Source: Gammaproteobacteria bacterium (lineage in GTDB: Bacteria > Pseudomonadota > Gammaproteobacteria > Steroidobacterales > Steroidobacteraceae). Taken from it: 64,000 nucleotides of DNA. The notes below the pieces were generated by a model that saw nothing but the letters and a program-made list of their open reading frames with translations, did not search any database and was not told where the DNA came from. Of the stretch, positions 26,551 to 36,418 are shown one piece after another. Each line of letters begins with the position of its first letter. Position 1 is the first letter of the stretch. Location: NCBI GenBank assembly GCA_005878835.1, contig VBMV01000059.1:1-64000 (forward strand), given 5' to 3'. A program made the position numbers and the translations under genes.

Positions 26551-28116
26551 ATGCCGCCGCCGGTACGCCGCGCGCTCCTCTCGGTTTCCGACAAGACCGG
26601 CCTCGTCGAGCTGGCGCGCGAGCTCGCCAGACGCAACATCGAGATCCTGTCCACCGGCGGCACGGCGCAGCTGCTCACACACAACGGCGTGCCGGTGCGC
26701 GAGGTCGCCGCCTACACCGGCTTTCCCGAGATCATGGACGGTCGGGTCAAGACCCTGCATCCGCGGATTCACGGTGGTCTCCTGGGCCGCCGCGGCGTGG
26801 ACGACGCCGTCATGGCGCAGCACGCCATCGCGCCCATCGATCTGCTGGTGGTGAATCTCTACCCGTTTGCAGCCACGGTGGCCCGGCCCGGCTGCCGCTA
26901 CGCCGACGCCGTGGAGAACATCGACATCGGCGGGCCGGCGATGCTGCGCGCCGCGGCGAAGAACCATGAATCGGTGCTGGTCGTCGTCGATCCGGCGGAC
27001 TATCCGCTGCTGCTCGCCGAGCTCGACACGCACCAGGGGGGGAGTGAGTTCGCCACGCGCGCCCGCCTCGCCGCCAAGGCCTTCTCCCATACCGCCCACT
27101 ACGACGCCCGGGTCGCCGCCTACCTCAGCTCACAGCAGGCGCCCCCGGGCGAGACGTTCCCCGCGACCCTGTCGCTGATGTTCGAGAAGGTGCAGGACCT
27201 GCGTTACGGGGAAAATCCGCACCAGAGCGCGGCGCTGTACCGCGAGCCTGCCGGGCGTGGCGCAGGGGTTGGCGCCGCGCGCGTGCTGCAGGGCAAGGAC
27301 CTTTCCTACAACAACATCGTGGACGCGGATACCGCCATCGAGTGCGTGCGCCAGTTCGCGCAGGCCGCCTGCGTCATCGTCAAGCACGCCAACCCCTGCG
27401 GGGTCGCCGTGGCGGCCACACCGCTGGACGCCTACGAGGCTGCCTACCGCACCGATCCGGCTGCCGCGTACGGCGGCATCATCGCCTTCAACCGCGAGCT
27501 CGACGCGGCCACCGCGACCGCGGTCCTCGAGCGCCAGTTCGTGGAAGTGCTGGCGGCACCCGCCGTGCACGCCGCCGCCGCGCGCGTGCTGGCGGGCAAG
27601 CCCAACGTGCGGGTGCTGGTGCCGGGGGAGCGGCCACAGGTCGACGGTGTCGAAGTCGAGCTGCGCAGCGTGAGCGGTGGGCTGCTGGCGCAGTCGCGCG
27701 ATCTGGCGGGGCTGCCGGCAGGCGAGCTCACCGTGCCCACGCGCCGTAAGCCGACGAGTGCCGAGCTCGCCGACCTGCGCTTCGCCTGGGCCGTGTGCAA
27801 GTTCGTGAAATCCAACGCCATCGTATTTGCGCGCGCCGGCGCCACCATCGGCGTCGGCGCAGGTCAGATGAGCCGCGTGTACTCCACACGCCTCGCCGCG
27901 ATGAAGGCCACGGATGAAGAGCTCACGGTGGCCGGCTCGGTCATGGCCTCGGATGCGTTCCTGCCGTTTCGCGACAACCTCGACGTGGCCGCCGGCTACG
28001 GTATCCACGCCGTGATCCAGCCGGGCGGCAGCAAGCGCGATGCGGAGCTCATCGCGGCCGCCGATCAACATGGCATGGCCATGGTGTTCACCGGCATACG
28101 CCACTTCCGGCACTAG
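26551..28116 (+). CDS. purH: Bifunctional AICAR formyltransferase / IMP cyclohydrolase
   Basis: Carries out the last two steps of purine synthesis. I prefer the ATG at 26551 (521 aa): the GAGGG element lies nine bases upstream of it but directly abuts the earlier ATG at 26542 used in the ORF track. The IMP cyclohydrolase domain covers about 1-195 ([43 protein letters not shown]). The transformylase domain follows with [26 protein letters not shown] and the C-terminal [15 protein letters not shown] and [13 protein letters not shown]. purD lies 78 bp downstream. Confidence 0.98.
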   Translation: MPPPVRRALLSVSDKTGLVELARELARRNIEILSTGGTAQLLTHNGVPVREVAAYTGFPEIMDGRVKTLHPRIHGGLLGRRGVDDAVMAQHAIAPIDLLVVNLYPFAATVARPGCRYADAVENIDIGGPAMLRAAAKNHESVLVVVDPADYPLLLAELDTHQGGSEFATRARLAAKAFSHTAHYDARVAAYLSSQQAPPGETFPATLSLMFEKVQDLRYGENPHQSAALYREPAGRGAGVGAARVLQGKDLSYNNIVDADTAIECVRQFAQAACVIVKHANPCGVAVAATPLDAYEAAYRTDPAAAYGGIIAFNRELDAATATAVLERQFVEVLAAPAVHAAAARVLAGKPNVRVLVPGERPQVDGVEVELRSVSGGLLAQSRDLAGLPAGELTVPTRRKPTSAELADLRFAWAVCKFVKSNAIVFARAGATIGVGAGQMSRVYSTRLAAMKATDEELTVAGSVMASDAFLPFRDNLDVAAGYGIHAVIQPGGSKRDAELIAAADQHGMAMVFTGIRHFRH

Positions 28117-28194
28117 GCTGAGGTCCCACGTAGTGAGCATCTTGATGAGCGACCCCTGGCGGCGGTCGTGCAGCGCTCAATTTCGTGGGGTGCC

Positions 28195-29484
28195 ATGAAG
28201 GTTCTGATCGTCGGCGCGGGTGGCCGTGAGCACGCGCTCGCCTGGAAGTGCGCCGCCTCGCCGCGCGTCACGAGCGTGCTGGTGGCTCCCGGCAACGCGG
28301 GCACCGCGGCGGAAGCCAAGGTACGCAACGTGAACGTCGCGGCGGAGGACGTCGCGGGGCTGGTGCAGCTGGCAGCCTCCGAGCAGGTCGACCTCACCAT
28401 CATCGGACCGGAGGCACCGCTGGTGGCAGGCGCGGTCGACGCATTCGCCGCGCGCGGACTCAAGTGCTTCGGACCGAGCAAGGCGGCCGCGCGGCTCGAG
28501 GGCTCCAAGGCCTTTGCCAAGGAATTCCTGCGGCGCCATCGCATTCCGACGGCGAGCTCCGCGACCTTCACGCGCGACAGCTTCGATGCCGCGTGGCTGC
28601 GCAGCCAACGCGCGCCGCTGGTGGTCAAGGCGAGCGGCCTGGCCGCCGGCAAGGGCGTGGTGATCGCCCCCTCCATCGAGGAGGCGCGCACCGCGGCGCA
28701 GGCGATGTTCGCCGGCCAGTTCGGCGAGGCCGGCCGCGAGGTGGTGATCGAGGAGTTCCTGCCCGGCGAGGAGGCGAGCTTCATCGTCATGGCGGACGGC
28801 ACGCACAGCCTGCCGCTCGCCAGCTCCCAGGATCACAAGCGCCGCGACGACGGTGATCGCGGACCCAACACCGGCGGCATGGGCGCCTATTCTCCGGCGC
28901 CGGTAGTCACCCCGGCGCTGCACACCCGTATCATGCGCGAGGTCATCGACCCCGCTATCCGCGGACTGGCCGCCGACGGCATGCCTTACACCGGCTTCCT
29001 GTACGCCGGACTCATGATTGCCGCCGACGGCACGCCGAACGTCCTGGAGTTCAACTGCCGCTGCGGCGATCCGGAAGCGCAACCTATCCTCATGCGCCTG
29101 CAGTCCGATCTCACGCTGTTGTGCGAGGCGGCGCTGCGCGGCGCGCTCGACACCGTCGGCGCGCAGTGGGATCCGCGCGCGGCGCTCGGCGTAGTTCTGG
29201 CCGCGGCCGGCTACCCGGACAAGGTGGGGAAGGGCGACGTCATCGAGGGTCTGGAGCGCGCCGCCCGCCTGCCGGGCAAGATCTTTCACGCCGGCACCAG
29301 GCTCGAGGCCGGCAAGGCGCTGACCAACGGCGGTCGCGTGTTGTGCGCGGTCGGGCTCGGCGCCAGCGTCGCTGAGGCGCAGCGTGCGGCCTATGCGCTG
29401 GCGGACACGGTCCACTGGACCGGTGTGCAGTACCGGCGCGACATCGGCTATCGCGCCGTGCAGCGCGAGCCGCCTAGAAGCTGA
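28195..29484 (+). CDS. purD: Phosphoribosylamine-glycine ligase
   Basis: 429 aa from ATG 28195. ATP-grasp enzyme making glycinamide ribonucleotide, the second step of purine synthesis. The start MKVLIVGAGGREHALAWK is the family N-terminus, so the ORF-track start nine codons earlier is rejected. Other motifs: IIGPEAPLVAG, GPSKAAARLEGSKAFAKEF, VKASGLAAGKGV, EEFLPGEEASFIVMAD, QDHKRRDDGDRGPNTGGMGAYSP and EFNCRCGDPEAQP. Its 3' end overlaps the convergent outer-membrane-like gene by 11 bp. Confidence 0.98.
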   Translation: MKVLIVGAGGREHALAWKCAASPRVTSVLVAPGNAGTAAEAKVRNVNVAAEDVAGLVQLAASEQVDLTIIGPEAPLVAGAVDAFAARGLKCFGPSKAAARLEGSKAFAKEFLRRHRIPTASSATFTRDSFDAAWLRSQRAPLVVKASGLAAGKGVVIAPSIEEARTAAQAMFAGQFGEAGREVVIEEFLPGEEASFIVMADGTHSLPLASSQDHKRRDDGDRGPNTGGMGAYSPAPVVTPALHTRIMREVIDPAIRGLAADGMPYTGFLYAGLMIAADGTPNVLEFNCRCGDPEAQPILMRLQSDLTLLCEAALRGALDTVGAQWDPRAALGVVLAAAGYPDKVGKGDVIEGLERAARLPGKIFHAGTRLEAGKALTNGGRVLCAVGLGASVAEAQRAAYALADTVHWTGVQYRRDIGYRAVQREPPRS

Positions 29485-30328
29485 AGCGCACGAACGCTTC
29501 CGGGCCGCTGATGCTCAGCGCGAACGCGCCCGGAAAGGTGCCGCTTCTGCGGTTGAGCGAGGTGCGGATCGACGCGTAGCCCAGGCCGATGGCGAAGTTG
29601 GGATTCCAGCGGTACTGGAGGTCCTCGTGGCTGTCGGCATACCAGCCGCGAAACCCGCCGAGGGTCGCCTTGAGGTACGCGCCCCGCACGATCGCCGCCC
29701 AGCGCTGGGAGACGACCCACGTCAGATCGAGCGGCAGGGCGGGAAACGGGGTCGCCGCCGTCACCTCCTGGCGCTGGTTCTGCGCCGGCACCTCTCCGAT
29801 CGCATCCACCTGCAGGAAGTAGATCCCGAGGCCCGTTGCGACCTCGAAACGATCGTTGCGAAAGAGCGAGTAGCTGTACGTGATATCGAACTGGCGCCAG
29901 TCGAGCGAGGTCAGCATCTGCTGCCCGGCGGTGAAGGTCTGGTTGCCGAAGACGACGTCCTTGGCAAGCGCCCTGTTCCCCGAGCGATCGGCCTCGAAGT
30001 AGTCGACCCGCACCTTGCCGCGCTCGCGCAGCCGGAACATGAATTCCACACGCCCCTGCTGCAGGCGGTTGGGAAGTCCCAGGTCGTTCTCGCCGTTCAC
30101 CGGCGTGCCGGTCATACCCTGGAAAGACCGATCGACCCGGAAGTTGCTCCGGACCTGCGGGTCATAGAGAGTGCCGCGAATGTAGAAATGATCCGTGATG
30201 GGGCTGCGGGTCTCGTGCCGGTGCGGCGGCAGCGGCGCCCCGGAATTCGGATCGTGGTCGTCCTCGGCAAACGCCGCTGCGGTCGGTACGCCCAAGATCA
30301 CCGCGGCGACCGCGAGCCAATTGCGCAT
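29474..30328 (-). CDS. Putative outer-membrane beta-barrel protein, function unknown
   Basis: 284 aa from the ATG at 30328, which opens into a signal peptide (MRNWLAVAAVILGVPTAAAFA). The ORF-track start is 15 residues upstream and unlikely. The mature part alternates polar and hydrophobic residues in strand-sized blocks (RVEFMFRLRERGKVRVDYFEA, FDITYSYSLFRNDRFEVATGLGIYFLQ, FAIGLGYASIRTSL) and ends in Phe (AFVRFSF), the usual signature for Bam-assembled barrels. I do not recognise a named family. It lies downstream of rho with a gap of about 195 bp. Confidence 0.75.
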   Translation of the reverse strand: MRNWLAVAAVILGVPTAAAFAEDDHDPNSGAPLPPHRHETRSPITDHFYIRGTLYDPQVRSNFRVDRSFQGMTGTPVNGENDLGLPNRLQQGRVEFMFRLRERGKVRVDYFEADRSGNRALAKDVVFGNQTFTAGQQMLTSLDWRQFDITYSYSLFRNDRFEVATGLGIYFLQVDAIGEVPAQNQRQEVTAATPFPALPLDLTWVVSQRWAAIVRGAYLKATLGGFRGWYADSHEDLQYRWNPNFAIGLGYASIRTSLNRRSGTFPGAFALSISGPEAFVRFSF

Positions 30329-30523
30329 GCGCTTCCGGACTCCTTCCCGCTTCGCCAAGCGGGTTGCGCGCATCTTACTGATTCGCGGGCACGATGTGCC
30401 AGCGTCGCCGGGCGGCGACTGACCTGCGCGCGCGCGACGATTTGGCGGGCTGTTGGAACGCGATTGCGAGCGCCGCGAAGGTGCGCGCTGGTGAGCGCGC
30501 GGCTGGAGCGCGGTGAGCGGGCT

Positions 30524-31963
30524 TCAGCGCTTCATCGCCTCGAAGAAATCCCCGTTCGACTTGGTGTCTTTCATCTTGTCGAGCAGGAATTCGATCGCGG
30601 CGAGCTCGTCCATGGGGTGCAGGAGCTTGCGCAGGATCCACATCTTGGCGAGCTCGCCCTGGTCGGTGATGAGCTCTTCCTTGCGCGTGCCGGAGCGGTT
30701 GATGTTGACCGCCGGGAATACGCGCTTCTCGGAGATGCGCCGGTCGAGATGGATTTCGCTGTTGCCGGTGCCCTTGAACTCCTCGTAGATGACGTCGTCC
30801 ATCTTCGAGCCGGTATCGATGAGCGCCGTGGCGAGGATCGTGAGACTGCCGCCTTCCTCGATATTGCGCGCCGCGCCGAAGAAGCGCTTGGGACGCTGCA
30901 GCGCGTTGGCATCCACGCCGCCGGTCAGCACCTTGCCGGAGGACGGCACCACGGTGTTGTAGGCGCGCGCCAGCCGGGTGATCGAATCCAGCAGGATCAC
31001 CACGTCCTTCTTGTGCTCCACCAGACGCTTGGCCTTCTCGATGACCATCTCCGCCACCTGCACGTGGCGGGCGGCGGGCTCGTCGAAGGTGCTCGACACC
31101 ACCTCGCCCTTCACGGTGCGCTGCATCTCGGTGACTTCCTCCGGCCGCTCGTCGATGAGCAGCACGATAAGGATGACCTCGGGATGGTTGGAGGTGATGG
31201 CGGTGGCGATGTTCTGCAGCAGCATCGTCTTACCGGCCTTCGGCGGGGAGACGATCAGGCCGCGCTGGCCCTTGCCGATGGGCGCGACCAGGTCGATGGT
31301 GCGCGCGGTCAGATCCTCGGTGGAGCCGTTTCCGCGCTCGAGCTTCAGGCGCTTGGTCGGATGGAACGGTGTCAGGTTCTCGAACAGCACCTTGTTGCGC
31401 GAGCTCTCGGGCGAATCGAAGTTGATCTCGCCGACCTTCAGCAGCGCGAAATAGCGCTCGCCGTCCTTCGGCGGGCGGATGAGCCCCGAGATGGTGTCGC
31501 CGGTGCGCAGGTTGAAGCGGCGGATCTGGCTCGGGCTCACGTAGATGTCGTCGGGACCGGCCAGGTAGGAGCCGTCGGCCGAGCGCAGGAAGCCGAAGCC
31601 GTCCTGCAGGATCTCGAGCACGCCGTCGCCGTAGATGTTCTCGCCGTTGCGCGCGTGCGCCTTCAGGATCGAGAAGATGATGTCCTGCTTGCGCGAGCGG
31701 GCCAGACTCTCCAGCCCCATCGATTCGGCCTGCTTGACCAGCTCGTGGATGGGCTTGGACTTGAGCTCCGTCAGGTTCATCGAGCTGCGCGACTGCGTCA
31801 GCTCCGCCGGGCTTATGATCTCGGAGTCGTCGGCGTCGAACACCTCCGGCTCGTGCATCATCTCATCGGGGCGTCCGCCATTATTGCCACGATTGCCGTC
31901 ACGATTGTGGCGTGGGCCCTTGTTGGGCCGGTTGCGGCCCTGATTGCCGAGATAGCCTCTCAC
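30524..31963 (-). CDS. rho: Transcription termination factor Rho with basic N-terminal extension
   Basis: 479 aa if started at GTG 31963, which overlaps the trxA stop (GTGA). The conserved Rho core begins at residue 62 ([22 protein letters not shown]) and is standard through the C-terminus: RNA-binding [26 protein letters not shown], Walker [24 protein letters not shown], the Q-loop [15 protein letters not shown] and the C-terminal FGAARN / FFEAMKR. The extra 61 residues are rich in Asn, Arg and Gly ([20 protein letters not shown]) and then acidic. The overlap with trxA supports genuine translation of the extension; an internal start at the MNLTELK Met remains possible. Hexameric RNA helicase acting on nascent transcripts. 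Confidence 0.96.
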   Translation of the reverse strand: MRGYLGNQGRNRPNKGPRHNRDGNRGNNGGRPDEMMHEPEVFDADDSEIISPAELTQSRSSMNLTELKSKPIHELVKQAESMGLESLARSRKQDIIFSILKAHARNGENIYGDGVLEILQDGFGFLRSADGSYLAGPDDIYVSPSQIRRFNLRTGDTISGLIRPPKDGERYFALLKVGEINFDSPESSRNKVLFENLTPFHPTKRLKLERGNGSTEDLTARTIDLVAPIGKGQRGLIVSPPKAGKTMLLQNIATAITSNHPEVILIVLLIDERPEEVTEMQRTVKGEVVSSTFDEPAARHVQVAEMVIEKAKRLVEHKKDVVILLDSITRLARAYNTVVPSSGKVLTGGVDANALQRPKRFFGAARNIEEGGSLTILATALIDTGSKMDDVIYEEFKGTGNSEIHLDRRISEKRVFPAVNINRSGTRKEELITDQGELAKMWILRKLLHPMDELAAIEFLLDKMKDTKSNGDFFEAMKR

Positions 31964-32289
31964 AGGTTGCTGTCCAGAAATGCCGAAAGTTGCGATTTGG
32001 ATACGGCGCCGACCTTCTGCGCCTCGACCGTGCCGTTCTTGAACAGAATCAGCGTCGGGATGCCGCGGATGCCGAACTTGGGCGGTGTCTGCGGGTTCTC
32101 GTCGATGTTGATCTTGGCGACCTTGATGCGATCGAGGTACTCGCTGGCGATCTCATCCAGGATCGGGGCGATCATCTTGCACGGGCCGCACCACTCGGCC
32201 CAGAAGTCCAGCAGCACCGGCTTGTCGGACTTCAGGACGTCCTGGGAAAACGTGGCGTCTGTAGTATGCACAATGTGCGGGCTACTCAC
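31960..32289 (-). CDS. trxA: Thioredoxin
   Basis: 109 aa, GTG start with GGAGG about ten bases upstream. The active site is [14 protein letters not shown], and [12 protein letters not shown] holds the cis-Pro. It is the general cytosolic disulfide reductant, and also the donor for DsbD encoded elsewhere in this window. It is directly upstream of rho with a 4-bp overlap; trxA-rho is a conserved pair in gammaproteobacteria. The 279 bp before it, shared with rhlB in the opposite direction, must hold both promoters; I saw no convincing -35/-10 pair there. Confidence 0.98.
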   Translation of the reverse strand: MSSPHIVHTTDATFSQDVLKSDKPVLLDFWAEWCGPCKMIAPILDEIASEYLDRIKVAKINIDENPQTPPKFGIRGIPTLILFKNGTVEAQKVGAVSKSQLSAFLDSNL

Positions 32290-32568
32290 GCGGTTTCAAC
32301 CTCCGTCAATGCAGAGCACAATAAAATCGCCTGGAAATTGGGAATCCACGAGCGGGTTGGCACCAGGTGCCCGAAAAGCGATGCCAGAAACACCCGCCAA
32401 ACGGTTACACTAATAACTCGTGATTGAGTATGGACTTTAGGGAATTAAGGAAACTGCGTCGGCAGGTGCGGGCCTAGGTTGGCCCACTGACTGACACACT
32501 TTGTAGCGCTTCCGGGCCGCATTTGCAAGCCTCCGGCGCGTTTTCCGCTCACACTCCAGACCTTTTTG

Positions 32569-33915
32569 ATGACTGACTCACATTCCGGTTCCGTCGAATT
32601 CGCCTCGCTGGGCCTGCTACCCAAGGTCATGGCCGGCATCCGCCAGGCAGGCTTCACTCACTGCACGCCCATCCAGGCGCAGACGCTGCCGATTGCGCTG
32701 GCCGGCCGCGACGTCGCCGGCCAGGCACAGACCGGCACCGGCAAGACGGCCGCCTTCCTCGTCGCGCTGTACCAGGCGTTGCTCACGCGTCCCGCGGCGG
32801 GGAATCGCAGCCCCACCTCCATCCGCGCACTCATCGTGGCGCCCACGCGCGAGCTCGCGGTACAGATCCATCACGATGCGCTCACCCTCGGCGCCCACAC
32901 CGGGCTCAGGCACCTGGTGGTGTTCGGTGGCATCGACTACGAGAAGCAGCGCCTGGAACTCAGCCAGGGGTGCGAGGTGCTGATCGGCACGCCGGGGCGG
33001 CTGATCGATTACTTCAAGCAGCACGTGTACGACCTGCGGCACGCCCAGGTGCTGGTGCTCGATGAGGCCGATCGCATGTTCGATCTGGGCTTCATCGCCG
33101 ACATCCGCTACATCCTGCGGCGCCTGCCCCATCCCGAGCGGCGCCAGTCCATGCTGTTCTCGGCCACGCTCTCGCACCGCGTGCTCGAGCTCGCCTACGA
33201 GCACATGAACAACCCGGAAACAGTGCGCATCGAGCCGGACAAGATGACCGTTGATGAGGTGCGCCAGCTCATGTACTACCCCTCCATGGAGGAGAAGGTG
33301 CCGCTGCTCATCGGGCTGCTGCACCAGAGCGAGGCGGTGCGCACCATGGTGTTCGTGAACACCAAGCGCATGGCCGAGCGGCTCGAGAGCACGCTCAAGG
33401 CCAACGGCTTCAGTGCCCAGGCGCTCTCCGGGGACGTGCCGCAGAACAAGCGCCTGCGCTTCCTGCGCGACTTCCACGACGGCAAGCTCGCCGTCCTGAT
33501 CGCCACCGATGTGGCCTCGCGCGGCCTGCACATCCCGGACGTCAGCCACGTGTTCAACTTCGACCTGCCGCAGGACGCGCCCGACTACGTGCACCGCATC
33601 GGCCGCACCGCCCGCGCCGGCGCCGAGGGCGACGCCATCAGTTTCGCGTGCGAGGAGTACGCGGTGTCGCTGCCGGAAATCGAGAGTTATGTCGGGCATA
33701 AGATCCCGTTCGCCCCGATCGCCCCGGAGCTGCTGGCCACCGGCGTGGTGGCGGGCGCACCGGTGCACTCACACCGGCCCCACCGCCCCGGCGACCGCCG
33801 TCACGGCGGCGGCTCGCACGGCGGCGGCTCGCGCGGCGGCGGCTCGCACGGCGGCGGTCCCCGGGGCCACAAGGGGTCACACGCGGGCCGGTCGCACCGC
33901 GGACGGGGTCGCTGA
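32569..33915 (+). CDS. rhlB: DEAD-box RNA helicase RhlB-like
   Basis: 448 aa from ATG 32569; the TTG one codon earlier is the ORF-track start. All DEAD-box motifs are seen in order: Q motif ([14 protein letters not shown]), I (AQTGTGKT), Ia (PTRELAVQ), II (DEAD in [15 protein letters not shown]), III (SAT), V and VI ([24 protein letters not shown]). The C-terminal tail is a His/Gly/Ser-rich low-complexity run ([18 protein letters not shown]) ending in Arg, typical of RNA-binding tails. RhlB works in RNA decay with RNase E. It is divergent from trxA, the usual neighbourhood. Confidence 0.94.
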   Translation: MTDSHSGSVEFASLGLLPKVMAGIRQAGFTHCTPIQAQTLPIALAGRDVAGQAQTGTGKTAAFLVALYQALLTRPAAGNRSPTSIRALIVAPTRELAVQIHHDALTLGAHTGLRHLVVFGGIDYEKQRLELSQGCEVLIGTPGRLIDYFKQHVYDLRHAQVLVLDEADRMFDLGFIADIRYILRRLPHPERRQSMLFSATLSHRVLELAYEHMNNPETVRIEPDKMTVDEVRQLMYYPSMEEKVPLLIGLLHQSEAVRTMVFVNTKRMAERLESTLKANGFSAQALSGDVPQNKRLRFLRDFHDGKLAVLIATDVASRGLHIPDVSHVFNFDLPQDAPDYVHRIGRTARAGAEGDAISFACEEYAVSLPEIESYVGHKIPFAPIAPELLATGVVAGAPVHSHRPHRPGDRRHGGGSHGGGSRGGGSHGGGPRGHKGSHAGRSHRGRGR

Positions 33916-34055
33916 AGCCTGGGGCCGCGGCTACGGGCGCTGCCGCCGTGGCACTCGGGGCGTCGCTTGAGCTAAGCTCAGCGTTTTGGCGGCCGCCGCC
34001 AGCAGCCCCAGGCCGTCCAAAGCCCATTCAGCTTTCGATCGTGGGCCGTTCCCGT

Positions 34056-34280
34056 ATGGCGGAAATCGAAGACAACGTCGACCGCGAGCTGTTCCGCAAC
34101 GTGGAAAAACTGCGTCAGTTGCGCATCGAACATCGTGATCTCGATGAGGTCATCTCCCGCCTGTCACTCGACCTGCACGTGGATGAGCTGCAGCTGAAGC
34201 GCCTGAAGAAGCGCAAGCTCATGCTCAAGGATCAGATCGCGCGCCTGGAGAGCCAGCTGATCCCGGATCTCAATGCCTGA
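34056..34280 (+). CDS. YdcH / DUF465 family small coiled-coil protein
   Basis: 74 aa from the ATG that starts MAEIEDNVDRELF; the ORF-track start 36 codons upstream has no coding character. It is nearly all helix with heptad spacing (VEKLRQLRIEHRDLDEVI, LQLKRLKKRKLMLKDQI), the known shape of DUF465 proteins. Cellular role unknown. Its stop overlaps the mscS-type start by one base (TGATG), so the two genes are coupled. Confidence 0.85.
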   Translation: MAEIEDNVDRELFRNVEKLRQLRIEHRDLDEVISRLSLDLHVDELQLKRLKKRKLMLKDQIARLESQLIPDLNA

Positions 34281-35650
34281 TGGATAGCGCCGACAGCGCG
34301 GTAAGCGCGATCCTGCTGCGGCTGACGTCCCCGCAAGTGCTCGGCGCAGTGCTCGCGCTGCTGGTCGCAGGCGTGATCGCGCTGCTGGTTGCGCGGGCGC
34401 TGCGCGTGCGGCGCGCACGTGGCGCTACGGCCGCGCAGCACCGGCCACACTGGCTGGACCACACGCTCGAGGGGGCGCTCATCCTGGCGCCGCTGATGGC
34501 GGCGCTCGCCACACTGCTGGCCGGGCACGCGGCGCTGGCCGCGCTCGCCACGCCCACGGCAGTCATCGACGGCGCGCTCAAGATCGTCGGCGCGCTGGCG
34601 CTGCTGCGCTTCGGCGTCTACCTGCTCGGCCGGATGCTCGGCCCGGAGTCCTGGCTTGGCACCCGGGAAAATCGCATCACGTTCGTGTTGTGGGTGATCG
34701 CGGGGGTGGCGCTGCTCGGCTGGCTGGATGCGCTCGAGGCCGCCCTCAACCGCGTCAGCCTGCTTCCGGGACGAACGCAGTTGAGCCTGTGGGGCCTGCT
34801 GAAGGGCCTCACGATAGTCACCGCCTTCCTGGTCGTGACGAGCCTGATCGCGCGCGCGATCGAGCGCCACGTCATGCGGCTCGACCAGCTGGCCGTGTCG
34901 ACCCGGGTCGGAGTCTCCAAGTTCGCCTACTTCCTGTTGCTGGGGCTGGGCACGCTGCTGGGGATCAACGCCGCCGGCGTTGATGTGACCACGCTCAACG
35001 TGCTCACCGGCGCCATCGGCCTGGGGCTGGGCTTCGGTCTGCAGTCGGTCGCGAGCAACTTCGTCAGCGGCTTCGTGCTGTTGATGGACAAGTCCATCAA
35101 GCCCGGCGACGTCATCAGCTTCACCACGGGGACGAGCGGGGCGAGCGCCGGCAACTTCGGCTGGGTACAGGAGCTGCGCGGCCGCTACGTGGTGGTGCGC
35201 GACCGCGACGGGGTGGACACCCTGGTACCGAACCAGAACCTGATCACCAGCCCGTTCATCAACTGGAGCTACTCGGATCAGCGGGTACGCCTGAAGCTGC
35301 CGGTAACCGTCAGTTACGACGACGATCCGGAAGTGGCGCTGCAGCTGCTGCTGCAGGCGGCCGAGAATCACCCGCGCATCCTGCGCGATCCGCCGGCGGT
35401 GTCGCGTCTGATCAGCTTCGAGGCTTACGGCATGCTGCTGGAAGTGCGCTTCTGGATCGCCGACCCGGTAAACGGCGTCAACAACGTGCGCTCGGATGTG
35501 AACCGCGCGATCTGGCGCATTTTCCGCGCCCATGGCGTGACGATTCCGGTGCCGCAGCAGGAAATGCGCCTGCTGCCGCGCCGCCCGGCGCGCTCTCTGC
35601 CCGATACGCTGCCGCGCGGGCCGAGCGGCCTCGACCAGGCCGCCGACTGA
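34280..35650 (+). CDS. Small-conductance mechanosensitive channel (MscS family)
   Basis: 456 aa. Five hydrophobic segments lie between residues 18 and 245. The pore helix and following loop are typical of MscS: TGAIGLGLGFGLQSVASNFVSGF, then the beta domain (KPGDVISF, WVQELRGRYVVVRDRDGVDTLVPNQNLI) and a C-terminal alpha/beta domain (VSYDDDPEVALQLLLQAA). It is longer than E. coli MscS by extra N-terminal helices. It opens under membrane tension to release solutes during osmotic downshock. Translationally coupled to the YdcH-like gene. Confidence 0.94.
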   Translation: MDSADSAVSAILLRLTSPQVLGAVLALLVAGVIALLVARALRVRRARGATAAQHRPHWLDHTLEGALILAPLMAALATLLAGHAALAALATPTAVIDGALKIVGALALLRFGVYLLGRMLGPESWLGTRENRITFVLWVIAGVALLGWLDALEAALNRVSLLPGRTQLSLWGLLKGLTIVTAFLVVTSLIARAIERHVMRLDQLAVSTRVGVSKFAYFLLLGLGTLLGINAAGVDVTTLNVLTGAIGLGLGFGLQSVASNFVSGFVLLMDKSIKPGDVISFTTGTSGASAGNFGWVQELRGRYVVVRDRDGVDTLVPNQNLITSPFINWSYSDQRVRLKLPVTVSYDDDPEVALQLLLQAAENHPRILRDPPAVSRLISFEAYGMLLEVRFWIADPVNGVNNVRSDVNRAIWRIFRAHGVTIPVPQQEMRLLPRRPARSLPDTLPRGPSGLDQAAD

Positions 35651-35666
35651 AGAAAACGCAGGCGCA

Positions 35667-36092
35667 GTGTCACTGCAGGTCGCCGCTGGCATCGAGATTC
35701 CGGACCGCGAGCTGTCGCTGTCGTTCGTGCGCGCGAGCGGCCCGGGCGGCCAGAACGTCAACAAGGTCGCCACCGCGGTGCAGCTGCGCTTCGATCTCGC
35801 GCGCAGCGCGGCGCTCCCGGAGGCCGTCAAGGCGCGCCTCAGGGCCCTGAGCGGGCGGCGCCTCACCGCCGAGGGCGCGATCCTCATCATCGCGCGCAAC
35901 CACCGCACCCAGGAGCACAACCGCCGCGAGGCGCAGGAGCGGCTCGGCGACCTGATCCGCCGCGCACTCACGGCCCCGAAACCGCGTAAGGCCACCAAAC
36001 CCACGCGCGCGGCGCGCGAGCGCCGCCTTGAGCACAAGACGCGCTTGCGGCGCACCAAGCGCCTGCGCGCCAGGCCGGGCTGGGACGAGTGA
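35667..36092 (+). CDS. arfB: Alternative ribosome-rescue peptidyl-tRNA hydrolase ArfB
   Basis: 141 aa, GTG start 16 bp after the channel gene. Single release-factor catalytic domain with the motif RASGPGGQNVNKVATAVQLRF (GGQ) and no stop-codon recognition domain. The C-terminal tail is strongly basic (KATKPTRAARERRLEHKTRL), the part that enters the empty mRNA channel of stalled ribosomes. It frees peptides from ribosomes lacking a stop codon. Confidence 0.95.
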   Translation: MSLQVAAGIEIPDRELSLSFVRASGPGGQNVNKVATAVQLRFDLARSAALPEAVKARLRALSGRRLTAEGAILIIARNHRTQEHNRREAQERLGDLIRRALTAPKPRKATKPTRAARERRLEHKTRLRRTKRLRARPGWDE

Positions 36093-36120
36093 GCATCGTG
36101 CCATGGCCCCGCGGGCCGCA

Positions 36121-36156
36121 TTGACAGCTTTCGGCTCATGGGAATAACATTGTTAT
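36121..36156 (+). promoter_or_regulatory. Promoter with palindromic operator upstream of mazEF-like pair
   Basis: A consensus -35 TTGACA (36121-36126) is followed after 18 bp by -10-like TAACAT (36145-36150). The -10 is inside a perfect 13-bp palindrome ATAACA-T-TGTTAT (36144-36156). The predicted transcript starts near 36157, only about four bases before the antitoxin ATG at 36161, and no Shine-Dalgarno sequence is present. Autorepression by the AbrB-fold antitoxin is the simplest reading. Confidence 0.68.
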
Positions 36157-36160
36157 CACG

Positions 36161-36418
36161 ATGAAATCCCTTAACGTGACCGTGCGCCGCATCGGCAACT
36201 CTCAGGGGGTCGTCATCCCCAAGCCCTTCCTGTTGCAGGCGGGCCTGGCCGGCGAGGCGGAGATGGCGGTCGAGCGCGGCGCCATCGTGCTGCGCAAGCC
36301 GCGCAAGCGGGTCCGCGAGGGCTGGGCCGCCGCGGCTCGGGCAATCGCAGGCGCCGGCGAGCATGAGTTGCTGATGGGTGAGTTCAGCAACGCCGGCGAT
36401 GCGGAGCTCGCCTGGTGA
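36161..36418 (+). CDS. AbrB/MazE-family antitoxin
   Basis: 85 aa. The swapped-hairpin AbrB fold covers the first 50 residues (VTVRRIGNSQGVVIPKPFLLQAGL and AEMAVERGAIVLRKP), followed by a tail (REGWAAAARAIAGAG, acidic end DAELAW) suited to bind the toxin. The ATG is immediately downstream of the palindromic promoter. The toxin GTG overlaps its stop codon (GTGA). Confidence 0.92.
   Translation: MKSLNVTVRRIGNSQGVVIPKPFLLQAGLAGEAEMAVERGAIVLRKPRKRVREGWAAAARAIAGAGEHELLMGEFSNAGDAELAW

Noticed and set aside
29384-32413. 1009-aa plus-strand ORF
   Set aside because: Antisense of rho and trxA; no recognisable domain and the known genes account for the region.
34232-36364. 710-aa minus-strand ORF
   Set aside because: Antisense of the MscS and arfB genes, with low-complexity Arg/Gln/Ala composition.
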